Source: Azolla caroliniana (taxonomy: Eukaryota > Polypodiophyta). From it: DNA of 64,000 bases. The stretch spans positions 22,816,001 to 22,880,000 of the forward strand of contig JBHGNT010000005.1 in assembly GCA_043228905.1 (NCBI GenBank), given 5' to 3'. The translations under genes were made by a program, and so were the position numbers. Below the pieces are notes generated by a model, which saw nothing but the letters and a program-made list of their open reading frames with translations, did no database searches and was not told the DNA's origin. Within the stretch, counting starts at the first letter, position 1, and each line of letters begins with the position of its first letter. Shown here piece by piece: positions 12,901 to 26,956 of the stretch.

Positions 12901-14255
12901 TACATAGGTTTGCAATCTTCCGGGGAGCAAATATGCAGAAACATATTTTTAAAAAGGATTCAAATGCCTTAATATGGGGCCAACCACCAAAAACTATTGG
13001 GGGAAAGCTCCTTGTTTCGGGCTTTTGGTAGAGCACATGCCTTCATTCAATGTGATATTTCGTATAAATGAAAATATATAAAACGCTTTGAAAATATATT
13101 AACTATAAAGTAAAATATTTTGAATTCCTAGATTTATGTAGATGATTATTACATAGCCCAGATCTAAGCTGCTAAGACAATTGCATGAGCACTTAGAAAA
13201 TTTAAATTCAAATGAGAAGAAAACAGGAAGCACTCCCCATCATATCTTTTCATCCGATATGGGATACTCCTACTTAGTGATAGAAGCTGTTTATCTATAG
13301 CTTTAGGTAATGAAATCAAACAAATGTGAACTTGAATGAGGTCACAATGTTCCTAGAATCTAAACCCGCATCAATTGATGCATTGCAAAATGTGAAAATA
13401 CATTGACATTATTGTAGCAAAATTGCAAAAGCCTAAAACATGTTTTGTCTATAACCGTACATTAAAACTTCAAGCTCAAAATCTTGTTTTGGTATGCTAC
13501 ATGTGATGTTATCCTGAACTTGGATTTAATTCCGGCACATTCTTTTTCCATTATTTACAGAGAGGTCAAAAAATTAAAATAACTGTAATAGTGTGGCAGA
13601 CAAAGTCAGGTTAGGGGCTTTACCCCTTGAAATTCTTCTAAGAAATGTCATTGCCGATGTTTGAAAATACCATGTGTTGTTCAGACACCGGCCAGGTTGG
13701 ACGTAGGACCAATTGAAGGTAAACCAGAAGAACACAGTCATCGGCTCCAAACCTCTAATGCTATCATCTGCATTAAAGTGTTTCTAATATATAAACTAGA
13801 ACAATGTTGGTGAAGACAATATGAGGACATCCACATTAAAGTGTTTCTAATATATAAACTAAAACAATGTTTGTGAAGACAATATGAGGACAAAAATTCA
13901 GTCTTGTTTGACAGTATTATGGCTAACTAAACAGCTTGAATCTGCAGGGGGATTTCAAGGCACTGCAACTATCTTGGAGACATTGTTATTGCCTTTTCCT
14001 TTAGTCTACCTTGTGGGGCAAGGTAAATACATGATGGTTCAAAATAATCTGAAAAGTTCTGGCTTTCTTTTAGATAATGATTATCTGTTGAATATTTGCA
14101 GATCCATTATCCCCTACTTCTATCCAATTTATCTCTTTACTTTGCTTATTTGGAGAGAACGGAGAGATGAAGCTAGATGCAATGAAAAATACCAGGACTT
14201 GTGGAAGCAGTATTGCAAAGTTGTGCCTTGGAGAATTTTCCCTTATTTATATTAG
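6665..14255 (+). CDS. FK: Delta(14)-sterol reductase (sterol C-14 reductase, FACKEL)
   Basis: Thirteen exons: 6665-6739, 7099-7216, 7777-7847, 8246-8302, 9394-9485, 10095-10142, 11958-12081, 12159-12205, 12587-12668, 12746-12822, 12908-13027, 13948-14022, 14102-14255. They join in frame to about 379 residues; Arabidopsis FK has 369. FK reduces the C14-C15 double bond left by CYP51 during sterol synthesis in the ER membrane, using NADPH. Visible family motifs are LKPH-like [57 protein letters not shown], the signature RHCNYLGD and the C-terminal [11 protein letters not shown]...[10 protein letters not shown]. The protein is hydrophobic throughout, as expected for a multi-pass ERG24/LBR/DHCR7 relative. 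Exon 1 (25 residues from ATG at 6665) is the least certain part. Exon 10 has a second acceptor TAG 12 bases upstream. No internal stop is present. Confidence 0.93.
6740..7098 (+). repeat. Minisatellite filling FACKEL intron 1
   Basis: The whole 359-base intron consists of about seven imperfect copies of a unit of the form GTCTTTTGATTCATGACTTT plus CAATGT and a (CT)n tail. The CT tail is longest at 6925-6965. A C-run of about 15 bases (7067-7080) precedes the splice acceptor CAATACCAG. Unit length varies from roughly 35 to 75 bases, mainly because the CT tract length differs. Confidence 0.8.
10213..10640 (+). repeat. Diverged tandem duplication in FACKEL intron 6
   Basis: A segment at 10213-10380 is repeated at about 10447-10640. 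Shared landmarks, in the same order, are AAAAGTTTTT, GATGTG(T)GTTTA, CTGTCTTA, ATCCAYAAAATGT, TGCTCAA, TGCCCTGTCA and the TTGG(C/T)CAAAGCCA stretch. The copies differ by many substitutions, so the duplication is old. It lies in the longest intron of the gene (10143-11957). Confidence 0.6.
13768..13893 (+). repeat. 63-base tandem duplication in FACKEL intron 11
   Basis: Two adjacent copies with period 63 share CATTAAAGTGTTTCTAATAT, a TATAAACTA stretch, ACAATGTT and GTGAAGACAATATGAGGA. They differ by only a few bases, so the duplication is recent relative to the intron. It ends about 55 bases before the exon 12 acceptor at 13947. Confidence 0.8.
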
Positions 14256-14639
14256 TGCTACATTGGCTATGCATAAATAAATGTAAGATTCTCAAGGATA
14301 TAGGAGGTGCATTTGAACTGTTGTGTTATCTTTTTGGACACCTAATTGAATGCATCATTTTTATTCTTTATTCAGTTATTATTTTTCTTACATAATTCCA
14401 GTTTTTGTTGAATCTTCATTGCTGATACAATTTGTTTTAAAAGTTCCTACCTCATGTATGATTCCTGTAACTTGTAATTGATACAATATTGCATATGGAA
14501 CTAAATGCTTGATTGGGCCAAATTTTTAATGATCAAAGTAACATTAGACTTTAAATGGATCAATGGAAATCAATATGGGTTTATCCATCATATTAGATGA
14601 AACGTCGAAAAAGTATTATTCTCTCATTTTTATCATAGT

Positions 14640-14765
14640 TTGCCCTAGTGGTAAGTTGTTACACTACTAGCACAATGTCTTGGGTTCAAAACCTAGTTTA
14701 CTCAATTCTCTATTACCTTGTACATCTCTTAATTACTAGATGCCATTGTGGAATGTAGAGTTGAG
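14640..14765 (+). mobile_element. tRNA-derived SINE-like fragment
   Basis: An A-box-like TGCCCTAGTGGTAAGT (about 14641) is followed 40-50 bases later by a B-box-like GGGTTCAAAACC (14687-14698). This is the spacing of an internal Pol III promoter. It does not fold into a cloverleaf I can draw, so it is not a tRNA gene. It sits just upstream of the LINE relic, and SINEs depend on LINE machinery. Family not identified. Confidence 0.4.
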
Positions 14766-14834
14766 CCCATGACCTTTTGATCTCCATCTACTCTCTCTCT
14801 TTCTCTAGTGAACACATAAATATACTCACCATTG

Positions 14835-16410
14835 CATGGATAATGGAACATGTTGAATTTCTAGTAGGCAATAAAATCTCTCTTGGTGAATGGACATTGG
14901 AATCTAATCATAGGGCTTTATATATTGACCTCAAATGTATGCATAGGTTTGATTGTGAGAAGGCCATTAAAGATTATAAACAATTGCACTTGACCATGAA
15001 CCTTAAGCGAACACCCATGTATTCCAAGATGGTTGAGGATATATTACAAATGACAAAGATATAACATGATGCAACACTAGAATGCAAATGGGAAGCTTTT
15101 AAGAAAATCAATCTCTCATGTACAAACAAATGTTTTTCGACCAACCACACATCTTGGAAATGCACCAAGAAATGTAGTTCAAAGAAAAAATGGTGTGATA
15201 AAGAATGTCGTGAAGCTCGAGAGTGCCTTATGGTTTTGGATGTAGTTAAGGATAAAGAAAATCACCAAAAGCATTTGCATGAGTATAAAAGGCTTATTCA
15301 AAGAAAAAGAAGAACATGGGAAGTTACTCAACAATTTTTCCAAACGCAAGAGAAAGCACATGCATGTGCTAAATTTTGGGGAAATCTAAAGGGAAACATG
15401 TTGAGAGTTATAGTGACTTAACTCTTCACGAATTGTCTATGCATTGTAAGAATTTATATGAGCTATCTCTTGCTGGAAAGATGATTTGTTATGGTTCTCT
15501 TTCACATATGTCTCCCTTCTTTACAATTGAAGATATATGCATAGGACTTAAAAAATTGGCCTCTCGAAAAGCAAACGATCTTTAATGTATAAAGGCTAAA
15601 ATGCTCAAATGGACGGGAAAGGAAGCACATGTATGGATAAACAATATGTTTAATGATGCATTGCAACATGGTCTGCCGTACGATTGGACAACAAATTGGA
15701 TCAAACCTTTACATTAAGGTGGAGATATAAATAATGTAAACAATTATCAAACCATCATGGTTGGTCGTTAATGGCAAAACTATTTGAATGTACTATGGAT
15801 AAGCTGGTTTTCAAAAACACCATAACATCATTGATCACCTTGTCACCCTTCAAGTATTAATGGAGGAAAGTCGCCTTAGAGGTCATGGTTTATATTGTTG
15901 CTTTGTAGACTTCAAGAAAGCTTTTGATATGGTACCTCGTCGGCATCTTTGAAGGCGAATGGAAGAACTCGTGGTGCCAATTGAATATATACTTGCAATT
16001 TCCCAAATATATGAGAAGGTTATACGTTGTGTGTGTATGAGAGTTGACTTTCAGATTTTTTCAATAGCACTATTGGTGTTAAGCAAGGACACCCACTCTG
16101 ACAAACACTATTTGGTCTATGGAAGAAATGGTTGCCAAGTTTGTAAAGGAAGAACATGTTGAAGAAGTTGTGATTGGGAATGTTGTCATTATGTTTTTGC
16201 TATATGCGGATGATATAGTGTTTTTTGCAAATACTTTAGGAGATACACAAAAGCTTATGGAGGCATTGGAAAAAATTTGCATGCATACTAAATTAAGTGT
16301 CAATAGATCTAAAACAAAGATTATGCTTGTGAAGAGCCAAAAAAGAGATAAACCATTCATTATGTACAATAATAAGTACATCACAAGCATTGAAATTATC
16401 TTTTGACAAG
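14835..16410 (+). pseudogene. Decayed LINE (non-LTR retrotransposon) endonuclease/RT relic
   Basis: Successive frames read as a LINE ORF2. The end of an APE-type endonuclease lies at about 14880-14930 (ESNHRALYIDL, where the family has SDH). A linker follows at 15230-15420 with KRLIQRKRRTWE. Reverse-transcriptase segments come next, including WIKPLH, CFVDFKKAFDMVP (about 15900-15935), a KQGHPLS stretch (about 16083-16103), the catalytic YADDIVFF (about 16203-16226) and KLSVNRSKTKIM. At least six stops or frame changes interrupt it, so it is not functional. No 3' tail or target duplication was identified. The relic starts about 600 bases beyond the FACKEL stop. Confidence 0.8.
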
Positions 16411-18048
16411 CATTACATCCATGCATACAAGTGGTGGAATAGAATGTTGAGGCCATCAAAGACATGTATATCTTACTTGAGTTCTCATAAACTCGTATCT
16501 TATTTATGTAACCTCAAACCTTTATAGGCTAGTGGCTTTGATCCTCCATGTTAGCTCGGGAGAGCGCAATTAGGCGACGGTAGAGTACACATGTTACCTT
16601 GATGATATCCTTAATGGTGTCTAGGTTAACTTGGAGTTCGGTTGTAAAGTTTGTTGGTGGGCTTTGGGGTGTTGTGGTCCCACTTAACTTTAGTTGGGGG
16701 AGTGACTCGGTCATGGTAGCAACTCAAGTGCGAGACTCCATGATGTGGTATCTTTCTAGGCCTCCTTTTTAACTCTTCCTCCAACGAGTCGTATGTGTCT
16801 TCACGTATTTGGGCCTTGGGTGTTAGAGTGATTTTAAGTTATGGAACCGAATGAGGTGCTAGTGTGCCTTGTGTGCCTTTGGGTTGTCCTTGTGTCAAGC
16901 TTAAGTTGTCATCCTCTAGGAGTACTAGTTCGCGTGGTGTATGTCATGTTGTGGTGTCCGTCGACAAGGTGTGGTGTTCCCATTCTTGTGCGAGGAGCAG
17001 TTGCGTTGGGGTTGTTCCCATGGGCTAGCACCTTTGTTGTTATGCTCATAGGGAGCACTCTGATGCGTAGTTTATAGAAGCAGGGGGGATGCAACGGGAC
17101 ATGGCTTGTTGGCAAGGCCTTGTTAGTTGTTCATCATTCCCCGTTGGCCTCCATGGACTTGTTGAACGAGTTCTTTTTCAAGAATTCACAACACTAGCAT
17201 TTTGCCATCGTCAAGTTTCACCCATAGTGCATGTGTACTCTCTTGGCTGGTGCAGTGTCACTGATTTGTGAGATGGCTTGACATGTATAGTGCATGTTCT
17301 TGGGAACCTCCATGAGGCCCCAATCATCGTTGCCTTGTATTTGCTCAATTGGGCCGTGATTATTTTTAGCGTGACTTCACAGGTCTTCATCATCAAATAT
17401 GAACATTGTAACCTCCCCAATCCTTGGGTCATAACCCCCTTAACCATAACCATTACAGACTCACCCTACTTCTTCCACCTTCACCACATACAAGGTTGAG
17501 AAGGTCATCCAGAATCTTCGACATGTACCTTCATTCGCAACTACAAGGCAGTAAACCCAATGTAGCAGATCACCCATTAAACACAAGATCATGTGTTGAA
17601 TTGTGAGCACCACCTTATAATGATGGTATTTATTATGCAGATGCATCCAAGGCATTTTTATGCTATAAAAAAATTTGAACAGTGCTATAGAATGTCTGAG
17701 TGAAATTAAACTTCAGACTGATTGGAAGGGTATACATTTGAAATTACCCTTCAGGCTCTTAGACCAGGTTGTTTGCTAACGTTATTGAACTTCCAAGTTT
17801 ATCATTGCATGTAGTTATAATTCATTTACCGTTGTTGATCAGTTGGAACAACCGATATAATGTGCCACTGTAAAAAACACTAGAACTAACGTGATTAGAC
17901 TAAGGAAGCATGTACAAGTTGTCTGGACATATATTATCTTATCATTATCCAAACAGAGCTATTGATATATGAGGAGATTGTACATAGAGGCATGAATAAT
18001 CTTCAGTGTGCAAATAGAGGTATGGATATATCCAGCTTTTTTTATAAA
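16411..18048. other. Intergenic stretch without recognised gene
   Basis: No gene is recognised. The part 16500-17300 is noticeably richer in G and C than its surroundings and holds several short open frames with no family resemblance I know. It may be further transposon remnant. The last ~200 bases before 18049 should be the 3' UTR of the minus-strand plastid protein gene. Confidence 0.5.
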
Positions 18049-21000
18049 TTAAACTTCTTCATCAGCCATTAAAGCCGGTCGCATAACAAGGTAGAGAGCT
18101 GGACCTACAACTGGGATAAAAGCAAGGAATGTTGCCCAACTTCCCTCCTTTGACCTGCAAAAATGTGACACAGGAAACATATTTAATCCAAAATTTCACA
18201 TTTGCCTTGCACAAATGCTTTGTTTCACTTCCAATGATATCATGTCAGGTATGGTATATGTCCCTTCTTTCTCTTTTGAACTAATAATATTTGTGAAGGT
18301 CTAATAGGGAAAGCCCTCCATGTATGTAGCTTCTGCATTAGATCATAACTAGTTTATTATATTGTTGCCACATACCACTTTCGAACGTCAATGTCATTGA
18401 AGACCCAAAATGGTATCAATGAGTTTAATGCCAGAAAGTCCAGAGACATAACGTGGATCTGGAAATAAAGAACACCAAAAGAACTTAACATTAATAGTCC
18501 TTGTCAATTTGTGGTGCAAACTAATAGTAGGATTTCTTAGTGTATTTATCCTTGAGATGTTCCAAACAATTCAAGTTCATTCCTTTGGATGCAGCATTAT
18601 TCTCAAATAATGCATCCATGAAAACTAAGATTTTTAAGGAAATTTCCTTACAAATCTGCTTGATCGGAAATACTTCAGAAACTCTGCCCACGATTCTTGG
18701 CCGGCAAAAGCTGCTGTACCTACTAAAAATGCTCCCACCAAAGCCACAGCCTGAAACAGATTCTATACATTATATTTATATTATAAAACCCAAGAACCCA
18801 TGCACTGAAGATTTTTTAGTTCAAAAAACATAGTTCATATGTAGCAGATTCTACACATTACATTTGTATTATACAATCCCAAGCATGTAATGTGACGTTT
18901 TTTGGTTGAAAAAACAGCATATATAAAATAATCGATACAGAATATTTATTTTATACAGTCCTTATGATCCATGCAATGTAGACTTTTGAGACGAATTTTT
19001 TGTAATGCATACAGATAATTATCGATGGGCACAGGAACTATCTCAAAAAAAAAGTATACATACACCAGCAAGTATCTTCGAGTCCAATATCTTCAATGGC
19101 CACCCTTCTATTTCTTCTTTTGAAACTTTGGGTGGTGGTGGTTCCCATAATCCAAAGTAAGGCAAAAGTGCAAAAGCACCAAAAAAAACTGAGAGGCTTG
19201 TAAATGGCCAGATAGGTAACTTACTTCTTGCACTGTAGAAAAACAAGGAATCACCTATGTTAATGATAATTTTGACACAAAATGCTTGTTTGAGTATATC
19301 ATATTGCAAATGTTGAAACATTTTATATGAAGCTGGAAATTGGCAATTAGTGTGCAGCTCAATTCATACACAAGGAGAACAAGTGTCTTATATTCATAGT
19401 TCCTAATATCGCATATGTCCCATCTGGTAGACATATACGAACGTTTGTATATATTCGCATATAATACGCGATATTCGTTTTCTTTTTTAGTTTTAGGAAT
19501 GAGTTACGACTCTTGACCATTGTCTATAAAAATGTTGTTTATTTTTTATTTTTCATATTTAAAAAAAATAGAATAATAAAAACAATAATAAATATAAATA
19601 TAGACGAATAAATTTCAATCATACTTGGAGCCATTTCATGTATGAGTATGGCACGAATGGGAAGTATGGCTAGAATTATGATTATATTGGGCACAAATAT
19701 TCAAGACTGAAACTGCCTGTGAAAATGAGCATAGTATTGCATCACAACATGGCAAAAACTGTTGGCAAAAGTGTACACATTTTATATAATTACCAGTATA
19801 ATATGAAAAAATAGGAAATTTTCCTATATCTTTTCTCAAAAAATTATCTCAGTAGATCCCCTACCCATCTTCTCCTGTTATGGATTTGTCAGCGAATCAA
19901 AATCAATGTGGTAAATCTCTAAAGATTGATTGGGCACTCTCTATTGTTACTGTAATACCACTAGATTCGTGGTATGGCTGATCTACTTCCGTCGAAACAT
20001 TATGTATGCTTAACCAAACCAAAACAAATTTATAAGATTATATAATACAATAGTGAAGAATTTCAAAATCTTCAGCAAAATTCAAATGAATTTTAACCAT
20101 ACCTTCTTCCAGTGGGGATGAGCAACATACAATAGATGGCAGGCATAACTCCCATCAAATTCCATAAGCTGACTAAGACTTGATTCAGTTCAAAACCATC
20201 ATTACCCTTCAAGTAGAGGAGTTTCTCCAAGTAATACCTATCTGTCATCTTTCATACATATCATTCAACCGTAGAGAAAACAAAAAAAATTAATCCTTGT
20301 TCTCAGCAAATGGTTTTTTTAAATTCCTGAAAATGCCTCTCAGAAAATATGACAAATGCTTAGTCATCCTTGAAATTTCTTCAAAAAAGTGCTAAAACAG
20401 ACTTTGGAATTTCATAAAAATAATTTGGAAAAAATCTTAAAATCTTAAAAACTCAGTAAATTTGGAAAAAAAACTTTGAAAATTCTTGTAAATCTAGGGC
20501 AAGTTGATCACAATCCCGAAAAACAACAGTATGAAAAAATTCTATTGATAAACAAAACATATTGTTAGGGTTTAAGGTTTAGGGTTTCCAGTTTACAATA
20601 GGCATTGTTATGGCAATGTTGTATAATATATACATACTGGAGTTTGGTTTGGCGCGTAGAATGCACTGTAGCCCAAGAAAGCAGCCCAAAAACCAAAAAT
20701 GAACACAGATGAGATTCGATCCATGGACCCACCGCTTCCATTACCGTCGCCATCATCATCACCATCTCCACCACCTCCTCGTCCTTTTCCATCAAAAGGG
20801 CTAATCACTTCTCTCCCTTCCACTTCTTCTTCTTCTTCTTCTTCTTCTTTCTTCTTCTCGGTCTCTTGAATCAATCTCGCACTGAAAGCAAGAAAGTTGG
20901 ATCGTCCCGTAGATAATGTGGTACATGGGAAGCTTCTGAAGAGTCTGTTTCTGAACTCGACTCGGATTCTGCTTTTCCTCTGTTTTAGGGTTGAAACATG

Positions 21001-21066
21001 GTGGCTTGTCTTGGAGTGGGAGGAGCAGAGAGAGAGCAGTGATGACGTGGACGCCACGGTGGCCAT
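18049..21066 (-). CDS. Plastid-targeted multi-pass membrane protein, function unknown
   Basis: Six exons on the minus strand: 20638-21066, 20103-20248, 19064-19232, 18652-18750, 18376-18458, 18049-18154, joining in frame to 343 residues. ATG at 21066 begins a Ser/Thr-rich, Arg-bearing N-terminus (MATVASTSSLLSLCSSH) that looks like a chloroplast transit peptide. The frame upstream has no ATG. Then come a Glu run encoded by a CTT/TTC microsatellite, a Gly/Asp-rich linker and a first hydrophobic segment (SSVFIFGFWAAFLGYSAFYA). Conserved blocks follow: YYLEKLLYLKG, LVSLWNLMGVMPAIY...PTGR, LPYFGLWEPPPP, KYFRSSRF, PFWVFNDIDVRKW and the C-terminal GPALYLVMRPALM. I recall the same block order in uncharacterised plant and cyanobacterial membrane proteins, but know no assigned activity. 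Exon 2 starts at an AAAG acceptor that keeps frame as MTDRYYL. Confidence 0.82.
20563..20590 (-). promoter_or_regulatory. Telomere-like AAACCCTA boxes in intron 1
   Basis: The plus strand reads GTTAGGGTTTAAGGTTTAGGG followed by TTTCC, so the gene strand carries two AAACCCTA telo-boxes 48-75 bases into intron 1 of the plastid protein gene. Telo-boxes are known near the 5' ends of many plant housekeeping and translation genes. Function here is inference. Confidence 0.45.
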
Positions 21067-23229
21067 GGGAGCTCTCCTGCGGAGGGATCGCTCATTTCCT
21101 GTGCCAGAGAAAACTAATCTCCAGAAATAGCCCAAATCTATTTCCGATTTTTACATAATTAGGCCTCTGTTTTTCCAGAATCCAAAAATGAGAGAGTGCC
21201 TCTAATATCTACATAATTAGGCCTCTACTTTTGCTTGATTAGGCCTCATTAATCTACATAATTAGGCCTCACATTCTCTTGAATTTTCTCAATTACACCG
21301 AGTGATGGCTATGAGGTGTTGTGTCTACAAACATGTCATGACCTTCACTCTTTTGACATTCCCGATATGAAAGTGGGCGAGAGTTAAAGCTATAGTTCTC
21401 TCTCTCTAACGCTAACTTTAGTGGTGTCGATCCCTAAATGCTCGTAATTGTTAATTGTGGAATCTAGTGTCTTCGGACAACTTTGATATATCAACCGGAT
21501 TAATGCTTCCATTCAACTCAAGCCCAAATATCCCTTACTTTAGTGGTGTCGATCCCCAAATGCACATAAGTGTTAATTGTGGTCCGTGGAATCTAGTGTC
21601 TTCGGACAACTCTGATATATCGACCGGTTTAATGCTTCCATTCGACTCAAGCCTAGATATCCCTAACTTTAGTGGTGTCGATCCCTAAATGCACACCAAG
21701 TGTTAATTGTGGAATGTAGTGTCTTCGAACAACTCTGATGTATCATACGGTGTAATGCTTCCATTCAACTCAAGCCCAGATATTTGCAAGTCTCGCCCTA
21801 TTGCCACCACTTGTAAGATACCAACCAAAGCACATCTCTCTCCTTGTATTGCATAACAATGGGACTCTTAAGACTCTCCCTTCTTCCATATAGAACACAT
21901 CTACGTTTTGGCAAATGTAACTAACCGAGCAACTCAATGTCTACATCCTAAGTTTTGTCATGCCTCTGCTTGTCAAGCTATGTTTATCAAAATTTATGCA
22001 CAATTCTCAACTCTCTAAAGTTGAGAAACGTTTTCATTGGAGTTCTCACTATCATCACATGCTATGAGTTCTTGAAAGGTTTCCCTTGTTCCCCATTTCA
22101 TGATACACTTAAGCGTCTTCATTCGAAAACATGGAGAAAAGAACCTTCGTTAGTTGATTTCTAGACCAACATGTCTTACTATACTCGAATGTTGTTTAAA
22201 CATTCTTCCACAGTTCAAGTTCTTTATTAAACACAAATTTCAATCCTCGGGAACAAACACTAGGGTTCACCAATACATCTATGACATATCAAAGATGAAA
22301 CAATTAAAACACTCTTGGTTTTCCATACCACCAATTTTAGATTTCTTACCCCATTATTAAAGGCCACTTAACCATTTACAAGACATCACAATTGAAGTAT
22401 TGCGAGAACCACAATGGTCATAGAGTAACCTTGAATCACATAATCTCCATCACACATTGACCTCCATTTGTGGAATTAACCAAGTTCTCAAAACACTTGT
22501 CCATAGTTCACAAATATGAGGAGATTGTTTTCTCATACAAGGGGTGAAATAAATGAACTTCTCCATTTTTCTTTTGATATTCATTCAACCATGTTCAGTG
22601 AGTTGACCGGCTAAAGGAACTCCTCATCAACATTACAAAATGAATATTCGTAACCAGTAACAGTATTTCCATACCTTTCTCATGTGGGTGCTGCAATCTT
22701 GAAAAGTTAGTGGAGAATTTAATGCAACACTTAAAAGAAAGCAATAATCATCATCATGAGATGTCAAGAGCGCTTTTTTACAAGTATACTGGTCCTGTAT
22801 ATTCCTTGCCAGTTGAAAATGTTACAAAATAAATATTGCCATTTGCCTTGAGAGCCCAAAACTCGTCGAAGAGCCATTTACATCGGCAATATGGATGCAT
22901 TATATAAGCAAAGTTCACAACCTTATTTCACTCAAAGAGCTACAAAATCTCCACAGCCATTAGATAGCAAGGATCTCGAAGTTGGTAAAATATCGATTTG
23001 GCCTTAAAAAGGATGAATTTTCCCATCCAATGAATAAAGCTAGCAGCTTTATGTAGCAAATGTTACAATGTTAAAACAATCCATTGTAGTCTAGTTAAGC
23101 TTGTAGGAAGCTTACACATCAAAGGGGCAAAGCCTCGAATTTGACTTCAGCAATTTCGAACTTCAGAAATGCAGCTGAACCCAAAATTGATGCAAGAAGT
23201 ATGTGCAAGCAAATACACGTCAAGTCACA
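21067..23229. other. Intergenic region between plastid protein gene and SnRK1
   Basis: No gene is recognised. The first ~100 bases are the likely promoter and leader of the minus-strand plastid protein gene. At 21140-21270 the phrase TAATTAGGCCTC recurs several times. A three-copy tandem repeat lies at 21415-21782 (separate entry). Bases ~22980-23229 should include the SnRK1 3' UTR. Short frames at 21955-22360 show no family resemblance. Confidence 0.55.
21415..21782. repeat. Three-copy tandem repeat, period 122-129
   Basis: Copies start at the ACTTTAGTGGTGTCGATCCC landmark at 21415, 21537 and 21666. Each carries GTTAATTGTGG, TAGTGTCTTCG, ACAACT(C/T)TGAT, GTATC or ATATC, and AATGCTTCCATTC. 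Copy 2 has seven extra bases (TCCGTGG region) relative to copy 1. One plus-strand frame stays open through copies 1-2 and reads a 43-residue repeat (WNLVSSDN...SGVDP), but a stop in the same register ends it at copy 3. Confidence 0.8.
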
Positions 23230-26738
<3,509 letters not shown>

Positions 26739-26799
26739 TCTGCCTTCAAGTTGTGTTTTCTTACTATGTGAATTTAATTTGACGGTATAAAACCCTTGC

Positions 26800-26856
26800 C
26801 TATTCACAAAATAAGGAGGATATAATTGAAAGCATTGAAGATGGCCATGTGTTCAT
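26800..26856 (-). promoter_or_regulatory. Second upstream ORF in SnRK1 leader
   Basis: ATG at 26856 opens an 18-codon frame ending TAG at 26802-26800, 62 bases before the main ATG at 26738. It is in a different register from the kinase. If the leader is transcribed and spliced as inferred, ribosomes would meet it after uORF1. No conservation evidence is available here. Confidence 0.4.
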
Positions 26857-26899
26857 GGGAAAGGAGAGGCCTCTGGTACTGTGGCAGAAACTGACAAGA

Positions 26900-26947
26900 C
26901 TATATTCCAGTGGCTCCTTCAGACATAGCAACCAGTGTCAGGATCAT
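26900..26947 (-). promoter_or_regulatory. First upstream ORF in SnRK1 leader exon 2
   Basis: Nine bases after a good acceptor (TTTTGCAG|GG at 26957/26956), ATG at 26947 opens a 15-codon ORF (MILTLVAMSEGATGI) with TAG at 26902-26900. Its position right after the leader-intron acceptor puts it in every spliced mRNA that uses that acceptor. It could lower or tune kinase translation. This is inference from sequence only. Confidence 0.45.
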
Positions 26948-26956
26948 ACCAAGACC

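Noticed and set aside
14640-14710. Possible tRNA gene
   Set aside because: Has A- and B-box-like words but no acceptor stem or cloverleaf; treated as SINE-like. No convincing tRNA, rRNA or CRISPR array was seen anywhere.
16841-17077. Hydrophobic 78-residue frame after the LINE relic
   Set aside because: Cys/Val-rich composition from GTGT-type DNA; no family match.
19065-19066. Alternative donor GCTG|GTGTAT for exon 3 of the plastid protein
   Set aside because: It leaves the wrong phase for exon 4; GGT|GTATGT two bases later joins in frame.
21067-21135. Longer start for the plastid membrane protein at 21135
   Set aside because: That codon is TTG. ATG at 21066 begins a typical transit peptide.
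26739-26807. N-terminal extension of SnRK1 (MNRQG... start at 26807)
   Set aside because: The codon at 26807-26805 is GTG, not ATG. The first true ATG in frame is 26738. Arabidopsis has an extended isoform, so an upstream spliced start is not excluded, but none is visible.
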